DNA of 64,000 nucleotides from Phycisphaerae bacterium (GCA_028285035.1 JANQQF010000038.1:186001-250000); one strand, 5' to 3'. Shown: positions 8,249 to 17,458, counted from the first letter of the stretch. Notes: generated by a model from the letters alone, not told the origin. Numbers and translations are program-made.

Positions 8249-11200
8249 TGAAGGGGTACACTTTCGAGGCGAAGCTCATTTTCGGGAATGCCTTCTGTGG
8301 GCAGGCGTCCGATGTCGAGGTTGTATAACCCAATCACTGGGGTATAAATGTCAACAGGAAGTTGCCCATCAATGGGTAAGATGAGTTTGTCGATAATAAT
8401 TTCGCCTGGATCCCACAAAGAGGTTGGGTAACGGCCTTGGGCCGGTGGGTTATCCTGTTGGGCTACATTTTGATTGGCCTTGTCTCGTAAATGGAGGAAC
8501 GTGGTGTAATCCGTAGATATTTGAGCATCAGAGCGCCAGTACAAAGTTATATCCATCGTGGTTTCATTAATTACCAAATCATATCCTAGCAGTGTAATGA
8601 CACCCCCAAAGGGTTGATTTCGAGGAAATTGGGGCTTTGGATCTGTGATCACAACATCGGGGGGAGGGCCGCCAACTTTGATGGGGCCAACCACAACACT
8701 CGTTGTTTCTGTTGGTTGACCTTCGTGCATCAAAGGTAAAGAGACAGGTTCACCGGTTTCGAGCGAATACAATCCTATGTGAAGCTGATATACGCCTGGT
8801 GGTGCCCCTGGACTCACTGGAACGGAAAACCCATCATCAACGACCTCCCCATCCGCCCACAAAATTGTGCTATAAAATTCCCGGGGTAATCGATCATACC
8901 CACCGAAGGCAACCTGATTTTCATTCAATAATTTATCAAATATGACATAATCCCCTAACACCGGATCAAGACTTTGCCAATACAGGGTCAAGGGGAGGCC
9001 ACCTCCTGGCTCAGTGCGATGGGTCGGGAGACTGTAACCTAGCAATTTAACCTGATCGGCAAAATTGGCATCAACTTGAGTATAGGGTGGATCTGGAGGG
9101 ATAAAGTCAAAGGTACGAATATCGTTGGCTACAGTAAAGAGTGGTTCAGTTTGATTGATCTCATCACCCTGCTCCAATTGCAGGTGATAATCACCGCTGG
9201 GCCAATCAGCGCCAACAACAAAAATGGCATTGTTGTCATGCGCAACTGATGCCGAGCGAGGGATGTCGTCAGGGCCAATAACTGACCAGGTGATACCCTG
9301 ATCGATCCGATTTTTTGCAATCCAGGAAATAGGCAAAGTTTGGCGATAGCGAACAGGTGTATCAGCTTCATCAATCCATAGGCGATAGTCAACCTCACCT
9401 AACGTTTGGGCTTGGGCAATTGGCTGCCGCTCTCCAAGAGGAATCTGGATAAACTGGTATGGCTCGCCGCGGATTGAGACATTTTCTGCCTCCTGAAGTA
9501 AGTCAAGCTCAAGACTATAGGTATCAGCGGGAATACCAGCTAACGGAAGAGGTAGGTGATCTCGAATAACGTCACCTTCATCCCAAGCCCGGGTGGGATA
9601 GCGTCCATTGAGCGGATGACTGAGCCAGGTGAAATGCGTTTGTCCGTCCGTTCCCCTGAGATTAACTTGTACTCGATAATTTTCCTCAACCCGTTCAGAT
9701 ATTTCCCAAAACAGAGTCAAATTGATAAGGGCTTGTTCTGCATCTGGCTGAAAGTTGTAACCAATGAGTTCAATCGCTTCACCAAATTGCTGTGGAGTGA
9801 TTGGTACGGGAATATTGGCTTGATTGAATGTTGTTGTCTGCACGGGTAACGGGTCTGGATAGATACGGGTCATATAAGCATACTGAAAAATCGACCAGAT
9901 ACCTAAAAGCAGAACTGGGGCGGCAATCAGATTATGATAATTTGTTGTCCTATTAGAAGAATCGTTTTCTGATGCAAAGCGTCTGTTTGTAAATGTGTAT
10001 AAAAGTGTAGCCCAGCCAAAGACAAGGAGAATCGGGATTGATTGAGCGGCAGGATAAAGGATATGACGGCCTTGTCCCGTTTCCAAGACATTTTTGGTCA
10101 AGAAGAATCGTAACACTGGGAAGGGAATGAGTAGGGCAAGAACGAGAAACAAAATGGTCAAATTCATTCGACCCTGCCCATCAGTGGATTGCCAGAGTTG
10201 CCATAGACCAACAATGGCCCCTATACACAAAAGGGCCATCAGAATGTAGGCCCACGGAAAAAGGGGATCGTATTCTAAAACAGGCACGCCCCAGAATGAT
10301 TGGAATAAATAGACGAGCCACTCCCTAAACGTCCCCTCTTCGATACCATCAGGACGTTCTTGCCCAGTGAATTCAACGCATTCTCCCAAGAATGGGAGGA
10401 TGCAGCTTAAAAAGGAAAAAATCCGTCTCATGGCAACATCAGGACCGGAATTGAGCAGAGGGCTGAGCAAACCCAGCATCAGACCATCTTGCCTAATCGT
10501 ATTAAAATAATAACCAATCCAGCCAAACCACCAGCTTGCCCCAACAATTGTCGCCACCCAATTGACAGCAACTCGGCTCACCGACTGAACCCACGACCAT
10601 TGCGCCTGTCGGGTTCGCCACCAAACAACCGGGATAAGGATTAAAGGAAACAGCCCCGTACTATATTTTGTGACAATGGATGACCCCGCTATCAAGCCAA
10701 GTAGAATGTAAACCCACCATTGGTCGTGTCCCCGTAAAGCCCGAAGGAGTAGCCATATAAAAATGGCTGAGAGCAGGATGAAGAGGCTGTCATCACCCAA
10801 CATTGAAGATGTGAATAAATAACGCGGCGTAAAAGCAAGTAAGGCTGTTGTCAACACAGCTAGGGTGATTGGAGAAAACCCTAAAATTAAAAAATCTGGC
10901 TTTTCTTTATTTTCATCAGGTCGCCATAATAACTCAAGAACTGTGAAGTAGACGAAGACAAGGGCGGCGGCTGAAAATAAAATCGAGATAAAACGACCAA
11001 TGTGCCAAGCTAAAATACCATCTTGCCACGGCCAACTGGCATCCTCAGTGTAGATGATCAGGCGAGGGTAAAAAATTTTACCCACCAAGCGGCGATGAGC
11101 AAACTCGCCCACATCCTTCAGATGAGGCTGCGAGGTATTTAAGGGGCTGACCGTCCAGCCAACCAAGAGGTGATACAAAGGCGGCCAATCGGAACGATAC

Positions 11201-11436
11201 CAAGCCTGTTCGCGTTCCTCAAAGTTGATTGGTAATCGTCCCGACTCAGCAATAAAGCTGATGTAGCGAAAATGGGCCAACTCATCTTCCCCCTGCGTAA
11301 TCGGCACCATAATGCTGTAGAGAGTTGCAAAGATGATAAATAGCAGGAGAACGATCAAGAAACCTTGATGTGGGAATTGAGAAGTTGAAGCTTGTTCTTT
11401 TGATGATTTTGCGCGTTTGTATTTCCGTCTGCCCAT
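8245..11436 (-). CDS. Large GT39-like membrane glycosyltransferase with repeated C-terminal beta modules
   Basis: This protein has 1063 aa. After a short basic N-terminus (KYKRAKSSK) and a first helix comes an acidic loop motif ITQGEDELAHFRY (about 48-60), the position of the conserved Asp/Glu in PMT/ArnT-type polyprenyl-phosphate glycosyltransferases. Around ten more hydrophobic helices run to about residue 520. The remaining half is soluble and contains three or four ~130-residue modules with the pattern LxLYWxS ... GxYPTxxWxxGExxxD ... YxxxxGLYxxxTG. It is the first gene of a two-gene unit with the 870-aa paralogue, with stop and start overlapping as GTGA. It probably builds a surface glycan or glycosylates exported protein (inference); the donor is unknown. 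Confidence 0.8.
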   Translation of the reverse strand: MGRRKYKRAKSSKEQASTSQFPHQGFLIVLLLFIIFATLYSIMVPITQGEDELAHFRYISFIAESGRLPINFEEREQAWYRSDWPPLYHLLVGWTVSPLNTSQPHLKDVGEFAHRRLVGKIFYPRLIIYTEDASWPWQDGILAWHIGRFISILFSAAALVFVYFTVLELLWRPDENKEKPDFLILGFSPITLAVLTTALLAFTPRYLFTSSMLGDDSLFILLSAIFIWLLLRALRGHDQWWVYILLGLIAGSSIVTKYSTGLFPLILIPVVWWRTRQAQWSWVQSVSRVAVNWVATIVGASWWFGWIGYYFNTIRQDGLMLGLLSPLLNSGPDVAMRRIFSFLSCILPFLGECVEFTGQERPDGIEEGTFREWLVYLFQSFWGVPVLEYDPLFPWAYILMALLCIGAIVGLWQLWQSTDGQGRMNLTILFLVLALLIPFPVLRFFLTKNVLETGQGRHILYPAAQSIPILLVFGWATLLYTFTNRRFASENDSSNRTTNYHNLIAAPVLLLGIWSIFQYAYMTRIYPDPLPVQTTTFNQANIPVPITPQQFGEAIELIGYNFQPDAEQALINLTLFWEISERVEENYRVQVNLRGTDGQTHFTWLSHPLNGRYPTRAWDEGDVIRDHLPLPLAGIPADTYSLELDLLQEAENVSIRGEPYQFIQIPLGERQPIAQAQTLGEVDYRLWIDEADTPVRYRQTLPISWIAKNRIDQGITWSVIGPDDIPRSASVAHDNNAIFVVGADWPSGDYHLQLEQGDEINQTEPLFTVANDIRTFDFIPPDPPYTQVDANFADQVKLLGYSLPTHRTEPGGGLPLTLYWQSLDPVLGDYVIFDKLLNENQVAFGGYDRLPREFYSTILWADGEVVDDGFSVPVSPGAPPGVYQLHIGLYSLETGEPVSLPLMHEGQPTETTSVVVGPIKVGGPPPDVVITDPKPQFPRNQPFGGVITLLGYDLVINETTMDITLYWRSDAQISTDYTTFLHLRDKANQNVAQQDNPPAQGRYPTSLWDPGEIIIDKLILPIDGQLPVDIYTPVIGLYNLDIGRLPTEGIPENELRLESVPLQ

Positions 11437-11533
11437 AGCTGGGGTATTTTAGTAATATTGCGGGGATTGGGCTAATTTGACGGAGAATTGGAGATAGACT
11501 GGTAAAGCGTGGGGCTTTGCAAGAATTAAAAGA

Positions 11534-12898
11534 TTAGCTGCCCTTATTGTTATTATTTGAGTGGTGATTATTCATGGCGACGAGCGCTTCATCAACGTCT
11601 TGATAGATGGCAAAGAAATCAGTTGTTCCCGCTAGCTCTAGAACACGATAGACATTATCTGGCAGGCCAACGAGGGCTAAACTCACGACCGTCCGTCTTG
11701 TATCGACCAAGGCTCGTATACCTGCCATTGTTAGGTCATTGAGCGCTTCCATCTTCAGAATGACTTTGTCTGCCTTGTGTGATTGAAGGGCTTGGCTCAG
11801 ATATTTCCTAAACTGATCGATGGCATGTGCGCCAAATCGACCTGACAATGAAAGCAAGATCACATCTTTTTCGACCTGATCTTTGATGTAAAAGTCTGAC
11901 ATAAAGATTGGATTTTCTAAGACCAACTCCAATCCTTCACGACCGATGTGTACATCGGGCACAACGCCGCCCTTGTCATGACTGAGGTATTCTTTGGTTT
12001 GTTGTAGAATTTCTTGAATTTCGGCATCCGTGGAAATCGGATCGTGGTGAAAGAGGTAAATATTTTTTACGCTCGCATCGCGAGCCAAGTCTGCTCCGAT
12101 TAGGGCTGAACTATGGCCCCAATCCTCTTTGACAAATGACTCGCGGACTGAAAACATTGCGTCAAAAATAAGCGCGTCTGCATTCGCATAAAAACTACAA
12201 TATTTAGCTGTACTGGCATAATCCAAATTTTTATATTCAGCATCGGTGGCAATGACAGCGATTGCATTATCAGCGGCAACCCGATAGGCGTAGGCTTGAC
12301 CCGGATGTTTTAATTCAGTACTTGTAATTGACGCATTCCCAATTGTTAGCTGCTCTTCCTCATCCAGTTGTTTGAATGTTAGGGTGGAATTGATAAGCTC
12401 AAAGGGAAGCGGGAAAAATTGTTGTTCCATCTGCTTGGCCAAAGTTGCGGGCACGTGGTCGTGGATATGATAAATTGTGAAAGCGTTTCCAGGAACATGG
12501 AGGGGTTTGAAGAAGGGAAGTCCTTGAATGTGGTCCCAATGCGTGTGCGTAAAAAAGATAGAGGCGTGCCCTTTACCTTCATAGAAGCGGAATTTTTGGG
12601 CCAGCTCATTGTCTGGACTCATCAGGGTTTCGCCTAATTCTCGAATACCTGAACCAGCATCAAATATCATTAGCTCACTGTCTAATTCTATAGTGATACA
12701 GGTTGTATTACCCCCAACAGTACTGCCGACCAGTTTGTCTGTTAATTCGTTGCTAAAGTTTTGAAGATCACGTTCATCAGTCAAATCAATCTTTTGTTCT
12801 CCAGCTTTTTGCAGGGCCAATAGTATTTTCTGTTGTACTTGATCAGGCCGTAATGGTGCAGGTATTGAGCCGCGGGTTCCCCAGAATTTCAGCCGCAT
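11534..12898 (-). CDS. Metallo-beta-lactamase-fold hydrolase fused to a STAS domain
   Basis: This protein has 454 aa. The N-terminal ~310 residues form an MBL-fold hydrolase beginning WGTRGSIP, with GGNTTC, a FDAGSG strand and the metal-binding HTHWDH motif at residues 118-123. Later His/Asp ligands lie in -STELKHPG-, -ATDAEY- and -FHHDP-, as in PhnP/RNase Z-like enzymes. The C-terminal ~100 residues (from about 345) look like a STAS/anti-anti-sigma domain (VILLSLSGRFGAHAIDQFR, MAGIRALVDTRR, LVGLPDNVYRVLELAGT). The conserved phosphorylatable Ser/Thr region reads -DLTMAGIRAL-, with Thr in place of Ser. The fusion suggests a hydrolase whose activity or location is tied to partner-switch signalling. 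The start ATG has GAGGC six bases upstream. Confidence 0.85.
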   Translation of the reverse strand: MRLKFWGTRGSIPAPLRPDQVQQKILLALQKAGEQKIDLTDERDLQNFSNELTDKLVGSTVGGNTTCITIELDSELMIFDAGSGIRELGETLMSPDNELAQKFRFYEGKGHASIFFTHTHWDHIQGLPFFKPLHVPGNAFTIYHIHDHVPATLAKQMEQQFFPLPFELINSTLTFKQLDEEEQLTIGNASITSTELKHPGQAYAYRVAADNAIAVIATDAEYKNLDYASTAKYCSFYANADALIFDAMFSVRESFVKEDWGHSSALIGADLARDASVKNIYLFHHDPISTDAEIQEILQQTKEYLSHDKGGVVPDVHIGREGLELVLENPIFMSDFYIKDQVEKDVILLSLSGRFGAHAIDQFRKYLSQALQSHKADKVILKMEALNDLTMAGIRALVDTRRTVVSLALVGLPDNVYRVLELAGTTDFFAIYQDVDEALVAMNNHHSNNNNKGS

Positions 12899-13233
12899 GA
12901 ATTGCCTCTTGTAAAATAGGGTAAGTTGCCCTTGAAAAATTAACGAGTAACACTGTATGTAATGCCCTGATTATAAGATTACGCAATATTGTTCCGGACT
13001 TAATGAGGGCACAATTTTAGGAAACCTCTCAATTTGAATACTTAAAAAATTTGAGGTTTGCTTAAAAAGTTTTTAGTGTACAAATAAAGTTAACATGGTA
13101 AGCATTGGATGGCAATAGCCTTACTGTCCTGCCCCTTAACGATCTTAAGTGACTTCATTGTCCTATGCATTTCTTAAGAATGATTCATCTATTTATATTA
13201 GCTGTAATATAGGCTGTAACTGTTAAAGAATCG
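12899..13233. other. Gene-free spacer with one weak hairpin
   Basis: This is AT-rich sequence between two minus-strand genes. The only structure seen is a hairpin with arms AAACCTC (13022-13028) and GAGGTTT (13053-13059), downstream of the HAD gene in its direction of transcription, possibly a terminator without a clean T-run. No ORF or RNA gene was recognised. Confidence 0.4.
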
Positions 13234-13983
13234 CTAATTATTCTTGTCTTGAATTAATGTACTAATGTCAGGCAATACGAAATTAGCATACGGAGCCAAA
13301 TCATCCACCTTACACAATCCTGATAACACTCCAACCGTTAGACTAACCCCAGCCGCTTGTCCCATCTGGAGATCGACAATGTTGTCACCAACCATAACCG
13401 TTTGCTTTGGAGAAATTCCCAACTCTTGACAGATATGGAGTACGACATCGGGCTTCGGCTTGATGGGAACGCCGCTATCAGCCCCCATAATCATATCCAC
13501 AAGGTTGGTAAGCTCCCAATTTTCAACCAAACTAACTGTGGGTGCATAGTCATCGGCTGTAGCGATTGCGATCTTTAGCCCGTGCATCCGTAGCGTTTGA
13601 AAAAATGTGATTAAATCGGTCAATGGTTTAGCCTCGACAACACTATCTGGGGCAACCCAGGCCGTATTCAGCGCAGCCTCAATGGCTGAAGGGGAAACAC
13701 CTGCTGAGACCAGAACATCGCGTAGAATATCTTGTAGTTTAGATCCTGGCTCTAATGCCAAGGCTCCATCTGGGGCAATGACACCTGTATCCGGATCAAA
13801 ATCAAACGCCTTGAAGATGTCAGCAGCCAGGGGAAGATATGTTGCTGCCTCAAGGCGACGGGCTAGATCTCTAGCCCATTGCCCCCACATACTATGAAAA
13901 TCGATCAGGGTTCCGTCTTTGTCAAAAATAATTAAAGCTGGTTTTAGGGCTATTAATTCGGGATGTAAAGTTTTATTTTGCAT
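13234..13983 (-). CDS. HAD-superfamily hydrolase, phosphoglycolate phosphatase-like
   Basis: This 249-aa protein shows the full HAD signature. Motif I is IIFDKDGTLID, with nucleophile D21 and general acid D23. Motif II is -KIAIATADD-, where a Thr sits in the usual Ser/Thr position. A Lys-containing IKPKPDVV segment follows, and motif III/IV is VMVGDNIVDLQMGQAAG. The helical cap between residues 30 and 110 fits the C1 cap of phosphoglycolate phosphatase/beta-phosphoglucomutase relatives. It should hydrolyse a small phosphorylated metabolite; the substrate cannot be assigned. It appears to stand alone, with spacers of more than 250 bases on both sides. Confidence 0.85.
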   Translation of the reverse strand: MQNKTLHPELIALKPALIIFDKDGTLIDFHSMWGQWARDLARRLEAATYLPLAADIFKAFDFDPDTGVIAPDGALALEPGSKLQDILRDVLVSAGVSPSAIEAALNTAWVAPDSVVEAKPLTDLITFFQTLRMHGLKIAIATADDYAPTVSLVENWELTNLVDMIMGADSGVPIKPKPDVVLHICQELGISPKQTVMVGDNIVDLQMGQAAGVSLTVGVLSGLCKVDDLAPYANFVLPDISTLIQDKNN

Positions 13984-14247
13984 TGTACGTTGCCATAATT
14001 GGAGAGTTTGTTAGAATGATTAATCTAAATTTTACTTTTTTAAGGAAGCTCCAAGAAAATAAATAGGCAAAAAAATAGATTGAAAAAGATAAATAGATCA
14101 AAAGCCTTTATTTTATATAGAAGAACTTCCTTAAGCTTTTTCGTCGAAGTTCGATGCTATCTAGCTGATCATTTCTTGTTATTTTAATTGCCTAATTTAA
14201 TTCTTAGAAAAGCCTAAGTGATCCATTTTTGATGATTGGATAATAAA

Positions 14248-14937
14248 ATGAAAGCATTTATTATTGGTGATAATGTAAATGAACGTGATTTGTATACAGT
14301 GGTGTTACGTCACGTAGGTATAGAAGTCGTGGTCAGTGCTGATTTGAATAAAGTGGTTGAAAATTGGTATAAGTCTTGGGGAAATTTGGTTGTGTTAGCC
14401 TCCCATCAATCTGAGTTAGTTGTTGAGCAGGTAAAACAGTTGCGGTGGATGACTCAGGTGCCTATTTGTATTATTGTCGATCAAACGACGGAGGCGATGT
14501 TATGTGATCTTCTGACCAACGGAGCCGACTTGGTCTTGGAGCGACCTGTCTCGCCTCGTATTTTGTGTAGTTATGCTCAGGCACTTCTCCGACGAACTGA
14601 GGCCGTCCCTACATTCGTTCTGCCGCCGCTTGAGTTGGAAAACCTTCGCCTTGACCCTGAAACACGCACCGTTACTGTCGAAGGGCACCCATCGCGTCGT
14701 TTAACCAACCTTGAATTTAATTTGCTTTACGTTCTAATGACCAATCCCGAGCAGGTAATCCCCACCGATATGATTGTCGAACGGGTATGGGGCTACAGTG
14801 GTCGGGGTGATCGGGAATTGGTACGTGGGTTGGTCAGCCGGCTTCGTAATAAGTTGGAACCGACCTCAAAAAAGTCCCATTTTATTCAAACGATACCTGG
14901 TGTGGGCTATCGATTTCATCCGGACTCAGATGACTGA
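14248..14937 (+). CDS. OmpR/PhoB-type winged-helix regulator with degenerate receiver domain
   Basis: The protein has 229 aa from ATG 14248; an in-frame TTG at 14236 would add four residues but has no better ribosome binding site. The C-terminal Trans_reg_C winged helix is clear (LENLRLDPETRTV, RRLTNLEFNLLYVLM, IVERVWGYSG, LVRGLVSRLRNKLE, IQTIPGVGYRF). The N-terminal receiver has the right length and fold pattern but lacks the chemistry. The acidic pair is reduced (FIIGDNVNE), the phospho-acceptor position reads LVVLASHQS with no Asp, and the switch Lys is replaced in LERPVSP. It is probably phosphorylation-independent or ligand-controlled, binding DNA constitutively or as a pseudo-receiver. 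No kinase is adjacent. Confidence 0.85.
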   Translation: MKAFIIGDNVNERDLYTVVLRHVGIEVVVSADLNKVVENWYKSWGNLVVLASHQSELVVEQVKQLRWMTQVPICIIVDQTTEAMLCDLLTNGADLVLERPVSPRILCSYAQALLRRTEAVPTFVLPPLELENLRLDPETRTVTVEGHPSRRLTNLEFNLLYVLMTNPEQVIPTDMIVERVWGYSGRGDRELVRGLVSRLRNKLEPTSKKSHFIQTIPGVGYRFHPDSDD

Positions 14938-15108
14938 TTTGTCTATTATGGCAATTAAAAAAATTATACAATTTTGATATATTTTGTTCGATTTCTGCAC
15001 AAAATTTAAACAATTTTTATACCCACTTTATACACATCTCATTTAGACTGTGGATCACCAATACGGTGAATATTTAATCAATCATAACTGTCTAACAGGA
15101 GGTGTGAA

Positions 15109-15321
15109 ATGTATTACAACCAGTTCGATATCAAGGTAGCTCAGGAGCAATATCAGGAAGTTGTACGTTCCGTTGAATTGGCAGCCTCTGCTAAACGCGA
15201 AGAAATGGATGCAGTCGCTTCAGATGAAGCAAACGTACAATCTTTAGGGTGGAAAACCTTCGTTCAACAGGGTATGCAAACCCTTACAGGTCGCCGGCGA
15301 GCTTTAGCTCGTACCCGATAG
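15109..15321 (+). CDS. Small hypothetical protein, 70 aa, strongly expressed context
   Basis: I recognise no family. It is a short, mostly helical, charged protein (acidic/amphipathic first half, Arg-rich last 12 residues GRRRALARTR). It is likely real: an AGGAGGTG Shine-Dalgarno stands seven bases before the ATG, the spacer upstream is AT-rich and promoter-like, and a strong hairpin terminator follows within 45 bases. It forms a single-gene transcript. The basic tail might bind nucleic acid or membrane (inference only). Confidence 0.7.
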   Translation: MYYNQFDIKVAQEQYQEVVRSVELAASAKREEMDAVASDEANVQSLGWKTFVQQGMQTLTGRRRALARTR

Positions 15322-15363
15322 TGCCCCTTCCAACAAGATCAGCATTCGCTAATCAAATCACCC

Positions 15364-15410
15364 AAAATCCAGCACATTTTTGAAATTATTGTGCTGGATT
15401 TTTTATTTTT
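15364..15410 (+). terminator. Strong intrinsic terminator
   Basis: Arms AAATCCAGCACA (from 15365) and TGTGCTGGATTT (from 15390) form a 12-bp stem with a T-rich tail. It ends the transcript of the 70-aa protein. Confidence 0.9.
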
Positions 15411-15801
15411 ATACGATCGTAAAACCTATTATAGCCAACTCAAGATGTTTTGTTTAATTCACACTTCAAAGTGTGGACATTCAATGGGCATATTAAATCC
15501 AAATCAGGGCTAGGAAGACAAAGCCCGTGGCTATAGCTCCACCGATGAAGGTTCGACCAAGCCCCTGCCGTTGAGCGTCATTGACGAGTAGGGCCACGAT
15601 CATTGGGTGATGGCATTGCATCCAAACCACCGTATATGGATATTATTAACGCAACTAATAAGAATACCTTATTCACTTTCAGTTTTTAATGATTTGAGAA
15701 GGATTGGCTCTAAATAGCAATCAACAAATGGCTCTTGTGAATTGATCTAAGCTTGGTTATGCTTTCTTTCAAATTGATCTATATTTGAGGGAGTATAAAC
15801 A
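15411..15801. other. Intergenic spacer with a possible 42-codon minus-strand remnant
   Basis: The spacer between the terminator and the split-barrel gene is mostly AT-rich. At 15493-15621 (minus) an ORF of 42 codons starts MQCHHPMIVALL and ends in one hydrophobic helix (FIGGAIATGFVFLALIWI). It has no clear ribosome binding site and may be the tail of a decayed membrane-protein gene or a small membrane protein. A direct repeat AATTGATCTA occurs at 15740-15749 and 15772-15781, just upstream of the next gene. Confidence 0.35.
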
Positions 15802-16464
15802 ATGTCAACCTTTGAAGTCACTTCGCAAAATCGTGTCGTTCGAGTACCTAACCGGGGAGCCTATGACAAAGAGATGATTTATCAAATTATTGATGATGCC
15901 ATGATATGTCACGTCGGCTTGATACAAGATGGCAAACCTGTGGTTATCCCAACCCTACACGCTCGCGATGGTGATAACGTTTTATTGCACGGTGCCACGA
16001 CCAGTCGTTTGTTGAAATATGCCCAGTCTGGGCAGGATATCTGTGTAACAATCACCTTGGTTGATGGCTTGGTTTTGGCCCGCTCAGTCATGCATCATTC
16101 TATGAATTATCGTTCTGTGGTCGTTTTTGGTAAGGGATATCTTGTTTCTGACCCCGATGAAAAGCTTGCTGCCATGAAAGCTTTCACGGAACGACTGATC
16201 CCGGGACGGTGGGCTGATGCACGCCAGCCGAATGAAAAGGAGATGAAGGCGACTTCGATTGTGGCCATCCCAATGACGAGCGCCTCTGCAAAGGTACGAA
16301 CCGGTGGCCCAGTGGATGATGAGGAGGATTACAGCTTGCCGATCTGGGCTGGGGTTCTGCCAATGAAAGAAAATATGATTGACCCTATAGATGATGATCG
16401 TTTGATTGAAGGAGTTGGTGTGCCTGAGTATGTTTCAAAATATATCCAAGCCAAAAATAAATAA
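15802..16464 (+). CDS. Pyridoxamine 5'-phosphate oxidase-family FMN-binding split-barrel protein
   Basis: The 220-aa protein has the split-barrel pattern of the PNPOx_2 / nitroimidazole-reductase-like group. An N-terminal -YDKEMIYQIIDDAMICHVGLIQDGKPVVIPTL- gives the first strands. Then come HGATTSRLLKYAQSG (flavin phosphate region), -VLARSVMHHSMNYRSVVVFGKG- and a C-terminal VRTGGPVDDEEDYSLPIWAGVLP, which is strongly conserved in this subfamily. Such proteins bind FMN or F420 and reduce or oxidise small molecules; some detoxify nitro compounds. The start ATG follows GAGGGAG. A terminator at 16491-16535 closes this single-gene unit. Confidence 0.85.
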   Translation: MSTFEVTSQNRVVRVPNRGAYDKEMIYQIIDDAMICHVGLIQDGKPVVIPTLHARDGDNVLLHGATTSRLLKYAQSGQDICVTITLVDGLVLARSVMHHSMNYRSVVVFGKGYLVSDPDEKLAAMKAFTERLIPGRWADARQPNEKEMKATSIVAIPMTSASAKVRTGGPVDDEEDYSLPIWAGVLPMKENMIDPIDDDRLIEGVGVPEYVSKYIQAKNK

Positions 16465-16490
16465 ATTTTGTAAATCAACCTGACTCTAAG

Positions 16491-16535
16491 AGCGGTGACT
16501 AATAAAACTTGATTTTGTTTGTCACCGCTTTTTTT
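16491..16535 (+). terminator. Intrinsic terminator
   Basis: Arms AGCGGTGAC (16491-16499) and GTCACCGCT (16521-16529) are followed by a run of T. It lies 26 bases after the split-barrel gene stop. Confidence 0.9.
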
Positions 16536-16684
16536 AAGATAATCCTATCTATAATCTCCTCAAACCTCGCCCTTAATATTAGCAAGATTTCGGTTTTGCA
16601 GTACAATATCCTCGGTCTGAGCAGTAAAACATTATGTTTACTGCACCTCAATCTACTCTAACGCCAACAGGTTTCTAATTACTC

Positions 16685-17458
16685 ATGCTTCAAAAAGAAA
16701 TGCTACTGGGCAAAGTTGCTTTGATAACGGGATCATCTCGTGGTATTGGGCGTGCTATTGCTTTGGAACTCGCTCGGCATGGGGCTGATATTGTTGTCCA
16801 TTATGTCCGTAAAAAAAGTGCCGCAGCGGAAGTGGTTGCAGAGATTGAAGCTTTGGGCCGAAAAGCCATTGGGGTTAAAGCAAATGTGGCTGAAGCGGAT
16901 AAAATTGATGCCCTATTTGATGAAATTGAACGTGAATTTGGCCGATGTGACATTTTAGTTGGTAACGCTGCTAGTGGTACGCCTCGTGATGTTCTCGAAT
17001 TGACGGACAAACATTGGGACTGGACAATGGATGTTAATGCCCGATCCATTTTGCGGTGTGCTCAACGAGCTGTACCGTTGATGGAAAAGACAGGCTGGGG
17101 GCGCATCATCAATATCAGTAGCCCTGGCAGTACGCGGGTTCTTCCTCATTATGGGGCGATTGGTCTCTCGAAAGCTGTCGTTGAGTCTTTGACTCGATAT
17201 TTAGCAGTTGATCTTGCTCCTAAGAATATCATCGTTAATGCCATTTCACCAGGATTAGCCAAAACTGATGCGGTAAATGCCTTTCCCATTGACATGAAAA
17301 ATGTTTTTGAGCATGCGGCAGCTCGAACTCCTACCGGACGACTAGTTACCCCTGAAGATGTGGCAAAGTTTGCTTTATTTTTATGTTCAGATGCCGCAGA
17401 AATGATTGTCGGTCAAACATTAGTAATGGATGGGGGGTATAGCCTCCGCCTCAATTGA
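16685..17458 (+). CDS. fabL: Enoyl-[acyl-carrier-protein] reductase III (FabL-type SDR)
   Basis: This 257-aa short-chain dehydrogenase has the NADP-binding glycine motif TGSSRGIG near the N-terminus and NAASG after the fourth strand. It is assigned to FabL rather than the FabG type because the active site reads YGAIGLSK, i.e. Tyr-X6-Lys, the spacing used by enoyl reductases, not Tyr-X3-Lys. Family-typical segments are HWDWTMDVNARS, SSPGSTRVLPHYGAIG and LTRYLAVDLAP. It would reduce trans-2-enoyl-ACP in the last step of the fatty-acid elongation cycle. The start may be ATG 16685 or the in-frame ATG 16700; neither has a strong ribosome binding site. An acyltransferase gene follows on the same strand. 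Confidence 0.82.
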   Translation: MLQKEMLLGKVALITGSSRGIGRAIALELARHGADIVVHYVRKKSAAAEVVAEIEALGRKAIGVKANVAEADKIDALFDEIEREFGRCDILVGNAASGTPRDVLELTDKHWDWTMDVNARSILRCAQRAVPLMEKTGWGRIINISSPGSTRVLPHYGAIGLSKAVVESLTRYLAVDLAPKNIIVNAISPGLAKTDAVNAFPIDMKNVFEHAAARTPTGRLVTPEDVAKFALFLCSDAAEMIVGQTLVMDGGYSLRLN

